Positions 6,124-13,887 of a stretch of DNA of 20,007 nt are shown here, one piece after another. The notes below the pieces were generated by a model, which was not told the DNA's origin, did not search any database, and was given only the letters and a program-made list of their open reading frames with translations. Made by a program: the position numbers and the translations under genes. How positions within the stretch are numbered: the first letter of the stretch is position 1; every line of letters begins with the position of its first letter. This DNA comes from an uncultured Bacilli bacterium (GTDB lineage: Bacteria; Bacillota_I; Bacilli_A; RF39; UBA660). The DNA lies in NCBI GenBank assembly GCA_934163035.1, contig CAKPJX010000019.1, forward strand, positions 1 through 20,007, written 5' to 3'.

Positions 6124-7773
6124 TTGAATCGAAACCAAAAACTGAAATACTTAAAAAGACTAATGAGTGTAGCCCTAATTTTAACTATGCTTCTTTTACC
6201 ATTTAGTAATTTATTAAATGTAAAAGCAGAAGGAGTAACAATAACAACAGATGATAATAAAAAAGTAACTAATACAACTGATATTGTAGTTACAGATATT
6301 ACTGGTGAAGATATAGAACTTGACGAGTTTACGGCTTTTAAAATATTAGATGTCTATTATGACAAAGATACTAATGAAATGTCTTATAAATTTACAATTC
6401 TTTTTCAAAACTATAAAAAGAGTAGTTACGCTCAAGTGGTAGATTGGCAGAAATATGATGGTACATTTGAAACATATGATTTGTCTGATCTAACAATTGA
6501 AGAATATCTTGGCTTAAATGGTGATAGTGATAAGCAAAATAAATTTAGGGCGTTAGTTGATAGTTTTTCTAAGTATATAAAATCAGATAAAACAATTACA
6601 GGATTTGATTTAATAAGTAGTAATAATGAAGCTACAGCAACGGGTGTTGAAGTAGGCTCTTATTTGGTTCTACCATCTAATCTTGTTAGTAAAAGATTGC
6701 CGGAGTATGGTTTTAGTGTGCCAGACTTATTTGTCAACGCTTATAGTATATATGATGCTTTAATTGCTAATGCTGTTTTTGAGGTTTCCAATAATAATTG
6801 GACTTTATCCACATGCAGCGTTAGTTCAAAGGGAAGTGGAGCAGGTACAGGTTATGAGGGTATTATTCTTAAAACAAAAGCATCAGAGGCTATGAATTAT
6901 ATTGGTTCTCTAAATGAAGATGATTATCCAACAGCTCTTGTTTTTGATAGAGAACTTCAAATGAATACTGATTATACTTATATGTCCATGATAAATTATT
7001 TTACTGAGGTAAGAAATAAAGAACTTTTTGAACTTTCTATAACATTTCCAAAAGGTATTGATTGCAGTATTGATGATACTCTTATACTTATTGGCGAAGG
7101 TTATGGCTCTATATCTAATGGGAAAATATATGCAGATGATGAAGAAATTGCTAGTATTTCATATGATGATAAAACTAGAACAATAACGATTAATTCATTA
7201 GTAAGTGACTTTTCTGATTGGTTTATGTTGGCTATAGGTATAAAAATAAATGATGATATTGCTTTAGGGCTTAATGCAAACCAAATTAACGTAACTTATA
7301 AGTTTGGACCTGATCAATATGATCCAACGGTCCAAAAAACATTAACATTTGAAAATAATATTACAACTTATGGTGTTCAAGTAACAAATAAAGGTAATTC
7401 AAATGAGAATTTAAATGGATCTACATTTGGTCTATATACAGATGAAGAGTGTAGTAATAAATTAGGAGAATTTACAACAGATAGTAATGGTATTGCTAGT
7501 ATAAAAGGGGTTATTACAGGTGACTATTACATTAAACAGATTAAAGCAACTAGTGGATATAAATTAAATAGTAATGTTTATACAGCTAACATTACATCTG
7601 AAAATATTAATGATAATGGTTACTATTCATTAGAAATAACAAATGATAAAATGGGACTACTTCCATCAACTGGAGGACTAGGAACAGTATTTTATACATT
7701 AATAGGCTTGATAGTAATAGGAATAGGAGCATATGAAATAATAAAATATTCTAAAAAACAAGTTAATAGCTAA
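6124..7773 (+). CDS. LPXTG-anchored fimbrial-type surface protein, first copy (5' end frameshifted)
   Basis: This resembles the SpaH/EbpB-type isopeptide-domain subunits of Gram-positive fimbriae. From TTG 6124 the frame gives 549 residues: a basic stretch (NRNQKLKYLKR), a hydrophobic segment ending in NVKA (signal peptide, about 14-35), an extracellular region rich in beta strands, a SpaA-like prealbumin domain (about 420-508), the sorting signal LPSTG at 513-517, a membrane helix and a KYSKKQ tail. In the SpaA-like domain the E-box reads YYIKQIKATSGY, with Gln where Glu is usual. The natural start is very probably ATG 6017, now out of frame by the G8 run. TTG 6124 lacks a well-placed ribosome-binding site (AGGAG is 17 bp away), and ATG 6163 is the next option. 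No sortase gene is in the window. Confidence 0.8.
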   Translation: MNRNQKLKYLKRLMSVALILTMLLLPFSNLLNVKAEGVTITTDDNKKVTNTTDIVVTDITGEDIELDEFTAFKILDVYYDKDTNEMSYKFTILFQNYKKSSYAQVVDWQKYDGTFETYDLSDLTIEEYLGLNGDSDKQNKFRALVDSFSKYIKSDKTITGFDLISSNNEATATGVEVGSYLVLPSNLVSKRLPEYGFSVPDLFVNAYSIYDALIANAVFEVSNNNWTLSTCSVSSKGSGAGTGYEGIILKTKASEAMNYIGSLNEDDYPTALVFDRELQMNTDYTYMSMINYFTEVRNKELFELSITFPKGIDCSIDDTLILIGEGYGSISNGKIYADDEEIASISYDDKTRTITINSLVSDFSDWFMLAIGIKINDDIALGLNANQINVTYKFGPDQYDPTVQKTLTFENNITTYGVQVTNKGNSNENLNGSTFGLYTDEECSNKLGEFTTDSNGIASIKGVITGDYYIKQIKATSGYKLNSNVYTANITSENINDNGYYSLEITNDKMGLLPSTGGLGTVFYTLIGLIVIGIGAYEIIKYSKKQVNS

Positions 7774-7796
7774 CAATATCTAATAACTTAGTTTAT

Positions 7797-7823
7797 ACAT
7801 AATAGTATTATCACCATATATTA
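7797..7823 (+). promoter_or_regulatory. Sigma K/E-like sporulation promoter of the collagen-like gene
   Basis: AC (7797-7798), 16 bp, then CATATATTA (7815-7823) matches the mother-cell form AC-N16-CATAnnnTA. It lies just before the strong GGGAGG ribosome-binding site (7830-7835) of the gene at 7844. The yjcZ-like gene has the same element with the same spacing. Confidence 0.5.
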
Positions 7824-7843
7824 TATACAGGGAGGTAACTATT

Positions 7844-8473
7844 ATGTCTTGTAATAATTTTGAGGAAATAGAAAAGAATTTAAAACTTAGTAGAAGATTA
7901 AAAATGCTTGGAATATGTCCTAATACAGCCGCTTCAACTGGTCCAATTGGTCCAACAGGTGCTACTGGTCCCCAAGGTGAAATAGGTCCTATTGGTCTTA
8001 CCGGCCCCACTGGCCCAACCGGTCCTAAAGGAGAAATAGGACCAGTCGCAACCGCTTCATATGAAGGACTACTACATGCTAATTATATGGATACATCAGA
8101 TGAAGGAGACATGAAACTAAATGATTCCTGGTTAGTACCTGATCCAAGCGTTTACTTTACTATAAAGAATGATACGGAAATAGAAATAGAACCAGGTATT
8201 TATGAAATAACTTTATCAAGTTTTGTATCTGGAATAGATAATACTCACGGTGTAGAAGTATATTTAAAAGATATTAATGCATCAGCAATAAAAGATCTAG
8301 ACTTTAAAATCGATCCAGATGGAGCAAAAGAAATGAACTTTTCAAGGACAATTCTATTTAGATTTGAAAATATAAATACCTTAAGTATTGCAGTATCTAT
8401 AACTGGTGATATAGGAACATCAAATATTGAAGTGAGTAATGTTAGTCTACTCTTAAAAAAGATTCATGAATAA
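7844..8473 (+). CDS. Short collagen-like protein with C-terminal beta-rich domain (BclA-like)
   Basis: The 209-residue protein has no signal peptide. Its start, MSCNNFEEIEKNLKLSRRLKMLG, is followed by twelve unbroken Gly-X-Y triplets (residues 33-68), mostly GPT, GPI and GEI, with Pro at X as in bacterial collagens. A domain of about 140 residues, predicted as beta strands, follows, as in C1q/TNF-like trimerising tips. Lack of a signal peptide with a short N-terminal region is the pattern of exosporium glycoproteins such as BclA, which are made in the mother cell and assemble on the spore; Thr in the triplets could be glycosylated. The collagen segment is richer in G and C than its surroundings. 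A sporulation-type promoter supports a spore-surface role, but this is inference. Confidence 0.8.
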   Translation: MSCNNFEEIEKNLKLSRRLKMLGICPNTAASTGPIGPTGATGPQGEIGPIGLTGPTGPTGPKGEIGPVATASYEGLLHANYMDTSDEGDMKLNDSWLVPDPSVYFTIKNDTEIEIEPGIYEITLSSFVSGIDNTHGVEVYLKDINASAIKDLDFKIDPDGAKEMNFSRTILFRFENINTLSIAVSITGDIGTSNIEVSNVSLLLKKIHE

Positions 8474-8484
8474 GATTTATAAAA

Positions 8485-8526
8485 AATTAAGTAAATCACT
8501 AGACTGTTCTGGTGATTTATTTAGTT
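8485..8526 (+). terminator. Long hairpin after the collagen-like gene, possible terminator
   Basis: A 15-bp stem, 8488-8502 with 8509-8523 (two G-T pairs), has a 6-base loop and extends a few more pairs into the A-run at 8481-8486. No clean T-run follows, but the right arm is U-rich. It may act as a terminator or a 3' stabiliser. Confidence 0.5.
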
Positions 8527-8632
8527 GAATAAGAAACGAATATAGTTTGCAAAATATTCAAAGAATAATATTAACATTATAACTAAAAAATAATTTAATA
8601 GATATCAACATCACTTGTTTTGTGTTTTGTCT

Positions 8633-8716
8633 ACTTTACATCACAAATATATTTTTATCTATGACAATTAAAAATAATATGATACAATCTCTAATGTAGA
8701 AAGAAGGTAAAAATAT
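8633..8716 (+). promoter_or_regulatory. Promoter and leader of the second surface-protein gene (duplicate of 5934-6016)
   Basis: ATGACA (8661-8666) lies 16 bp before TACAAT (8683-8688); TG at 8680-8681 makes an extended -10. AAGAAGG (8701-8707) is the ribosome-binding site for ATG 8717. The segment from 8527 to 8632 shows no gene. Confidence 0.6.
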
Positions 8717-10486
8717 ATGAAAAATACGATATTAATGATGTCAAAAATCAAAGTGGGGAGTACTTTATTAACTAGTATATTAATAATTAGTATACTAGGA
8801 ACAATACTTTTCTTAATTTTAAATCGAAACCAAAAATTAAAGTACTTAAAAAAAGTAACAAGTGTAGCGCTAATTTTAACTATGCTCCTTTTGCCATTTA
8901 GTAATTTATTAAATGTAAAAGCAGCAGAAGTAATAATTAATGTGGATGAAAATAAAAAAGTAGTAGATACAACCAACCTAATTGTTAAGGTAGGTGATAA
9001 CAATACTGATATATTTAAAGCTTACAAAGTCTTAGATGCCTACTATGATTCTTCAACTAATGTTATGTCATATAACTTTACACCGGAATTTTCAAATTTC
9101 TTAAAATCATCTGGTGATAGTAAACTTTCTAGTCTAACAATTGATGATTATATAGCCTATGGTAATATTAATTCCAATCTTTCTATTGAAGAACAAAATA
9201 ATATCAAAAAAGAATACAATAATATGATAGAAAAATTTGCCAAATACATAAAGAAAGGAACAAATGCATTACCAAAAACATATGAACTAACAAATAATGT
9301 CGGAGTATCTAAAACCGCAACAGTTGAGATTGGATCATACATAGTCTTACCGGCTGTACTTGCAAACAATCCATATATTAGTGATGATGCTTTAAATTAC
9401 AATTATTATGGTGCTTTAATCGCTAATGCAATTTATAAAGTTGAAAATGGGGTATGGACTAAGAGTGATTGTGAAGTTAGTTCCAAGGATACTGGTAATA
9501 CTGCTACGTCAGTACTTGTAAATGTCAATATTGATAACCTTGATATGGAAAAGCTTAGTGACAATAATATTGGAATAGACATGGATTTCTACAGCAATAA
9601 AGAATACTTATTATTAATAATGATTAGTCAAAATGATATATATGATGATAGTAATAAGAAAGTGCAAATAACATTACCTAGTGGTCTAGTTTTAGCTGAT
9701 AAAACAGATTTAAATAACATATATAATATATTTGAACCTGGCAGTGCTCCAATTCAAACTACACCAGATGGAAAATTACTTGATAAAGCAAATGCTGATG
9801 GTATACAAGCCGTAGCAGCTACGGTCTCAGTTGAAGAATTATCACTTGATGATGGAACTTCAACTAAAGTCATAAATATTATGCCAACTTCAGCAATGTC
9901 TGATGTTATGATGCTAGCCGTTCGAGTAAAGTTAAATAGTGATAAAGAAAAATTGGCGTTTGGGCTTAGTGGTAACGTCATAAAGACTGACTTCACTTTT
10001 ACAGTGGATCCATATACTGACCCAGTCACTACTAAAACCATAAATCTAGAAAATAAAGCCCTAACCTATGGCTTACAAATATCAAATAAGAGTCAATCTG
10101 ATAATAACTACCTATCAGGAGCTATATTTGGTATCTATACAGATGCTAATTGTACTGATGCCAATAAAGTTGGAGAATTAAATATAGATGAGACAGTAGA
10201 TAATCAATTTACCGGTAGATATGCCGGTCTTCCTAGTGGAACATATTATGTAAAACAATTAAAGGCCGCAACAGGATACAAGTTGTCTACTGATATAGCC
10301 AGTATAACAATAGACTCTTCTAATAATGGATATCTAAAATTGGAAGTCACTAATACTAAAATGGGACTATTACCATCAACAGGAGGTTTAGGAACAATTC
10401 TTTATACAACATTTGGTTTATTAATAATAGCTGTAGGATCAATTACTTTCATATCATACAGAAAAAAGCAACTACAAAACAATTAA
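8717..10486 (+). CDS. LPXTG-anchored fimbrial-type surface protein, second copy (intact)
   Basis: This 589-residue paralogue of the gene at 6124 has an intact frame from ATG 8717. The N-terminus carries two hydrophobic segments: TLLTSILIISILGTILFLIL (about residues 16-35), then, after a basic NRNQKLKYLKK linker, a signal-peptide-like segment ending NVKA (about 48-70). The ectodomain is beta-rich, with a conserved GSYIVLP and ALIANA region, a fimbrial-subunit-like middle and a SpaA-like domain ending YYVKQLKAATGYKL. Sorting signal LPSTG is at 552-556, followed by a membrane helix and a YRKKQ tail. As in the first copy the E-box Glu is Gln. One Cys follows a conserved Trp (WTKSDC) and one lies in the SpaA-like domain (TDANC), both shared with copy one. 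The role is inferred to be adhesion or a fimbrial shaft. Confidence 0.85.
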   Translation: MKNTILMMSKIKVGSTLLTSILIISILGTILFLILNRNQKLKYLKKVTSVALILTMLLLPFSNLLNVKAAEVIINVDENKKVVDTTNLIVKVGDNNTDIFKAYKVLDAYYDSSTNVMSYNFTPEFSNFLKSSGDSKLSSLTIDDYIAYGNINSNLSIEEQNNIKKEYNNMIEKFAKYIKKGTNALPKTYELTNNVGVSKTATVEIGSYIVLPAVLANNPYISDDALNYNYYGALIANAIYKVENGVWTKSDCEVSSKDTGNTATSVLVNVNIDNLDMEKLSDNNIGIDMDFYSNKEYLLLIMISQNDIYDDSNKKVQITLPSGLVLADKTDLNNIYNIFEPGSAPIQTTPDGKLLDKANADGIQAVAATVSVEELSLDDGTSTKVINIMPTSAMSDVMMLAVRVKLNSDKEKLAFGLSGNVIKTDFTFTVDPYTDPVTTKTINLENKALTYGLQISNKSQSDNNYLSGAIFGIYTDANCTDANKVGELNIDETVDNQFTGRYAGLPSGTYYVKQLKAATGYKLSTDIASITIDSSNNGYLKLEVTNTKMGLLPSTGGLGTILYTTFGLLIIAVGSITFISYRKKQLQNN

Positions 10487-10578
10487 TAAATATGACTTGC
10501 GAAGTGCCCGAATTGTGTTTTATATTGATTTATTGTGATAAACAATATTTGTAGTAACATGAAGATAAGAAAAAATAG

Positions 10579-10827
10579 CTAATAAAATTAAAAAAAATTT
10601 TAAAACTAGCATTACCAATAGTTATATCAACAATGAAAAATATTAGACCAGTTAGTGATATAGATACTACAAAAACCATTATAAGATGATTTATATCTAA
10701 TGCGAAACTTGAAAAATCATACGATTATCAAATAACTAATAAATTAAAAGAAAGATTTAGAATAGAAAATTCTGAATCTTTTTATCTTATAGAAAATAAC
10801 AAAGTTAATAAAAATATAAAATTATAG
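10579..10827 (+). pseudogene. Decayed small reading frame interrupted by one TGA
   Basis: The frame between TAG 10576-10578 and TAG 10825-10827 is broken only by TGA at 10687-10689, where CGA (Arg) would restore it. The readable parts are LKKILKLALPIVISTMKNIRPVSD..., then FISNAKLEKSYDYQITNKLKERF... with a polar tail. The only ATG (10633) has no ribosome-binding site. The composition looks like protein-coding sequence, but the family is not recognised. A chance open frame in AT-rich DNA cannot be excluded. Confidence 0.35.
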
Positions 10828-10854
10828 TACTAAAGCTTACTTTCAAACAAAAAC

Positions 10855-10883
10855 TTGTTTTTACGAGCTTATTTTAGTATACT
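10855..10883 (+). promoter_or_regulatory. Probable smc promoter
   Basis: TTGTTT (10855-10860), 17 bp, then TATACT (10878-10883). Transcription would start near 10890, leaving a leader of only about 10 nt that carries the ribosome-binding site at its 5' end. Confidence 0.5.
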
Positions 10884-10900
10884 TATAGAAGGTGAAGAGT

Positions 10901-13855
10901 ATGTACTTAAAACAAATAATCGCAACTGGCTTTAAGTCTTTTGCAGACAAATTAGATATAAAATTAAATGATAAAACAACTTGTATTGTTGGGCCTAATG
11001 GTTCTGGTAAAAGTAATGTTGTTGATGCTGTTAGATGGGTATTAGGAGAACAGTCTGTTAAATCACTACGTGGTGACGGCTCTATGAGTGATGTAATTTT
11101 CTCTGGTAGTAAAAGTCGTAACCCTCTAAATGTAGCAAGTGTAGAATTAATTTTTGATAACTCTGATCATTTTTTAAACGTTCCTTATACCGAGCTTTCT
11201 ATTAAAAGAAGAGTCTATCGTAGTGGTGAAAATGAATACTTTCTTAATGGCGAAAAATGTCGCCTAAAAGATTTAACCAATTTACTAATAGACTCAGGTA
11301 TGGGAAAAGAATCATTTAATATAATATCACAGGGTGAAGTAGAAAAAATATTAAGCAGTTCCCCTCTAGACAGAAGAACAATTTTTGAAGAAGCCTCATC
11401 CATATTAAAGTATAAAAAAAGAAAAGAAGAAGCTCTAAAAAAACTAGAAAGAACTAACAGCAATATTGAAAGAGCTAATGATATAATCAATGAGTTAGAA
11501 ATACAACTTTCACCACTAGAAGAACAAAGTAAAAAAGCTAAAGAGTACTTAGAAAATAAAAAGGGACTAGATCAATATGAAGTAGCTCTATTAGCTTATG
11601 ATATAGAAAACTTTACTCAGGAATTAAAACAGATCAAAGAAAAGAAAGAAAAAGTAGAACAAAAGATTATAACTATTTCCAATGAATCATCAAAATATGA
11701 TACTGAGTCTCTACAAGACAATAATAATTTAGAAAAATTAGAATCAAAAAGATCTAGTTACAATCAACAACTTTTATCTTTAACAGAAGAAGTAGCTAAA
11801 ATAGATGGTGAAAGACAATTATTAAAAGAACAAAGTAAGACTACTAAAGAAGAAAATGAGTTAAAAGAAGAAATAAGAGAGGCTCTAAATAAAAAATATA
11901 GTATTGAAAGTAGTATTGAAATTTTAAAAGAAGAAATAAGCAAATTATCATCTTCAATAGATAACTATAAACATGAGATGACTGAGCATCAAAAGAACTT
12001 TACTAATTTAAGAACTAGACGTAATATGTTAAACAGTGAGTATTCTAAGCAAGATCAAAACCTAGTTTCCATAAATCATAAAATATTATCTCTTCAAAAT
12101 GAACTGGATCAAAACTTAGACTTACCAAATAGTGTTAGAAGTGTTATAAATAATACCTCATTATCTGGAATCCATAATACTATCTCTAATGTTATAGAAA
12201 TAGATGATAAATACCTAAATGCTCTAAATACCGCTATAGCGGCTAATAAAAACTTTATAATAACAGAAAATGAATTATCAGCTAAAAAAGCCATTAATTA
12301 TTTAAAAGATAATCACTTAGGTAGAGCCACATTCTTCCCATTAGATGTCATAAAAGAAAGGTATATAGATAATGATACTCTAACAAGAATAAATTCTAAT
12401 CCAGACTATATTGGTGTACTAAGCGACTTATTAATATATAACCATAAGTATGAAAATATAATTAAGAATCAATTTGGCATAGTTTTATTATCTCCTAATA
12501 TAGATTCTGCTACTAGACTTAGTCATTTAATCAGAAATCGTTATAAAATAATAACTTTAGATGGAGATGTTATTAATCCTGGTGGATCAATGAGTGGAGG
12601 ATCACTTTATAAATCAAGAAGCAGTATTACTATTAAACAAGAACTACTTAATTTAAAAAATAAAAAGAAAACATTAGAAGAAGAATTAAAAGATATATCA
12701 AATGAAATTAATGAAATATCTAATATTGAGTCTAAAACAGAAGAAAAACTATTTGAATTATCTAAAGCTGAGTTTAATTTAAAAGAGTCATATGATAATA
12801 AAAATAATGACTTAAAATCTAAATTAGATGAGCTAGCTTTAATAACTAAAGAAAGTGAAAATCTAAATTCTATAAAAAATAATTCTCTAAATGAAAAAGA
12901 ACAAGAATTAATAAAACTATATCATGATAAAAATCTAGAGAAAGAAACTATTCAAATTAAAATAGTTGATTTAAATAAAAAGATAGATTTATTAAAAGCT
13001 AAAATAGAAGAGAAAAATGCTACTACTAAACTTAATAATAGTACTTTAAGAAATTTAGAAAAAGAATCTAAAAATTATGAAATAATAATTAATCGTCTTG
13101 ATCTAAAAATAGATAATATGTTAAATATTCTAAATTCTGAATATGAATTAACTTTTGAAAAAGCTAAAGCTGAATATGAATTAGATATTGAGCCGGATGA
13201 AGCTAGAAAAAAGGTAAATGTTTATAGAGCTAATATTAAAAGAATTGGTATGGTAAATTTAGCATCTATTGAAGAGTATGAACAAGTAAATACAAGATAT
13301 ACTTTCTTAACTAATCAAAAAGCTGATCTTTTAAAAGCCGAAGATACATTACTAGAAATAATGAATGAAATGGATGAAGTAATGAAAGAGGAATTTAAAA
13401 TAACTTTTGATAAGATAAGAGAAGAGTTTAAGAAAGTATTTAAAGAGTTATTTAATGGTGGAAGTGCTGATTTAAGATTAACTAACCCAGATGATTTATT
13501 AACAACAGGTATAGATATAGTAGCATCTCCTCCAGGTAAAAAATTAACTACTATTTCTCTTTTATCAGGAGGAGAGAAGACCTTAACTGCCATATCACTA
13601 CTATTTGCTATTTTAAATGTAAGAAGTGTTCCATTCTGTCTATTTGATGAAGTGGAAGCTGCTCTAGATGAAGCTAACGTTGCCCAATTTGGTAAATATT
13701 TAGACAATTACAAAAACAAAACCCAATTCTTAATTATTACCCATAAAAAGAAGACCATGGAATATGCCAATACTCTTTATGGTATAACAATGCAAGAATC
13801 AGGTGTATCTAAATTAGTAAGTGTAAAATTAGAAGAGCACGAAGAAGTATTATAA
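10901..13855 (+). CDS. smc: Chromosome segregation protein SMC
   Basis: SMC is the ATPase of the condensin-like complex with ScpA and ScpB that compacts and segregates the chromosome. The N-terminal head has Walker A, GPNGSGKSN (31-39). A coiled coil follows, then a hinge domain (about 400-540, ending GGSMSGGS), the returning coiled coil, and a C-terminal head with signature LLSGGEKTLTAI (near 886) and Walker B PFCLFDEVEAALDEAN (near 911). From ATG 10901 the length is 984 residues, against nearly 1,190 for Bacillus SMC. The missing length lies in the coiled coils, as in mycoplasmas. I chose ATG 10901 because AAGGTGA (10889-10895) is 5 bp before it; the in-frame GTG 10892 lies inside that site. 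It is convergent with the deformylase gene. Confidence 0.97.
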   Translation: MYLKQIIATGFKSFADKLDIKLNDKTTCIVGPNGSGKSNVVDAVRWVLGEQSVKSLRGDGSMSDVIFSGSKSRNPLNVASVELIFDNSDHFLNVPYTELSIKRRVYRSGENEYFLNGEKCRLKDLTNLLIDSGMGKESFNIISQGEVEKILSSSPLDRRTIFEEASSILKYKKRKEEALKKLERTNSNIERANDIINELEIQLSPLEEQSKKAKEYLENKKGLDQYEVALLAYDIENFTQELKQIKEKKEKVEQKIITISNESSKYDTESLQDNNNLEKLESKRSSYNQQLLSLTEEVAKIDGERQLLKEQSKTTKEENELKEEIREALNKKYSIESSIEILKEEISKLSSSIDNYKHEMTEHQKNFTNLRTRRNMLNSEYSKQDQNLVSINHKILSLQNELDQNLDLPNSVRSVINNTSLSGIHNTISNVIEIDDKYLNALNTAIAANKNFIITENELSAKKAINYLKDNHLGRATFFPLDVIKERYIDNDTLTRINSNPDYIGVLSDLLIYNHKYENIIKNQFGIVLLSPNIDSATRLSHLIRNRYKIITLDGDVINPGGSMSGGSLYKSRSSITIKQELLNLKNKKKTLEEELKDISNEINEISNIESKTEEKLFELSKAEFNLKESYDNKNNDLKSKLDELALITKESENLNSIKNNSLNEKEQELIKLYHDKNLEKETIQIKIVDLNKKIDLLKAKIEEKNATTKLNNSTLRNLEKESKNYEIIINRLDLKIDNMLNILNSEYELTFEKAKAEYELDIEPDEARKKVNVYRANIKRIGMVNLASIEEYEQVNTRYTFLTNQKADLLKAEDTLLEIMNEMDEVMKEEFKITFDKIREEFKKVFKELFNGGSADLRLTNPDDLLTTGIDIVASPPGKKLTTISLLSGGEKTLTAISLLFAILNVRSVPFCLFDEVEAALDEANVAQFGKYLDNYKNKTQFLIITHKKKTMEYANTLYGITMQESGVSKLVSVKLEEHEEVL

Positions 13856-13887
13856 AAAAGACCTAGATGGCTCTCATCTGGTCTTTT
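13854..13887. terminator. Bidirectional terminator between smc and def
   Basis: Stem 13860-13869 pairs with 13875-13883 (one bulged T at 13864) around a 5-base loop, with an A-run before (13854-13859) and T-run after (13884-13887), so it can work in both directions. The last codons and stop of def lie inside the stem. Confidence 0.75.

Larger units (their letters stand above)
10487..10900 (+). other. 414-bp gap between surface-protein gene and smc; mostly non-coding
   Basis: The first part contains only a weak hairpin near 10526-10548 with no T-run. A decayed reading frame occupies 10579-10827. The end holds the smc promoter and an imperfect inverted repeat (ACTAAAGCT near 10829 with AGCTTATTTTAGT near 10866). 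No RNA gene is recognised. Confidence 0.5.

Noticed and set aside
7780..8010. Minus-strand frame with Gly-Pro repeats
   Set aside because: It is the antisense reading of the collagen triplets, because GGTCCN repeats read as Gly-Pro on both strands; no ribosome-binding site is seen and the plus-strand gene has one.
9754..10041. Minus-strand frame of 95 codons within the second surface-protein gene
   Set aside because: No start signal or family features; the plus-strand domain structure explains the region.
10687..10689. Use of TGA as tryptophan (Mollicutes code)
   Set aside because: Tryptophan in clear genes is TGG, and ftsW ends at TGA 15980-15982 at the right family length, so the standard code holds.
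13315..13707. Minus-strand frame of 130 codons inside smc
   Set aside because: It overlaps the conserved SMC C-terminal head coding sequence and has no ribosome-binding site.
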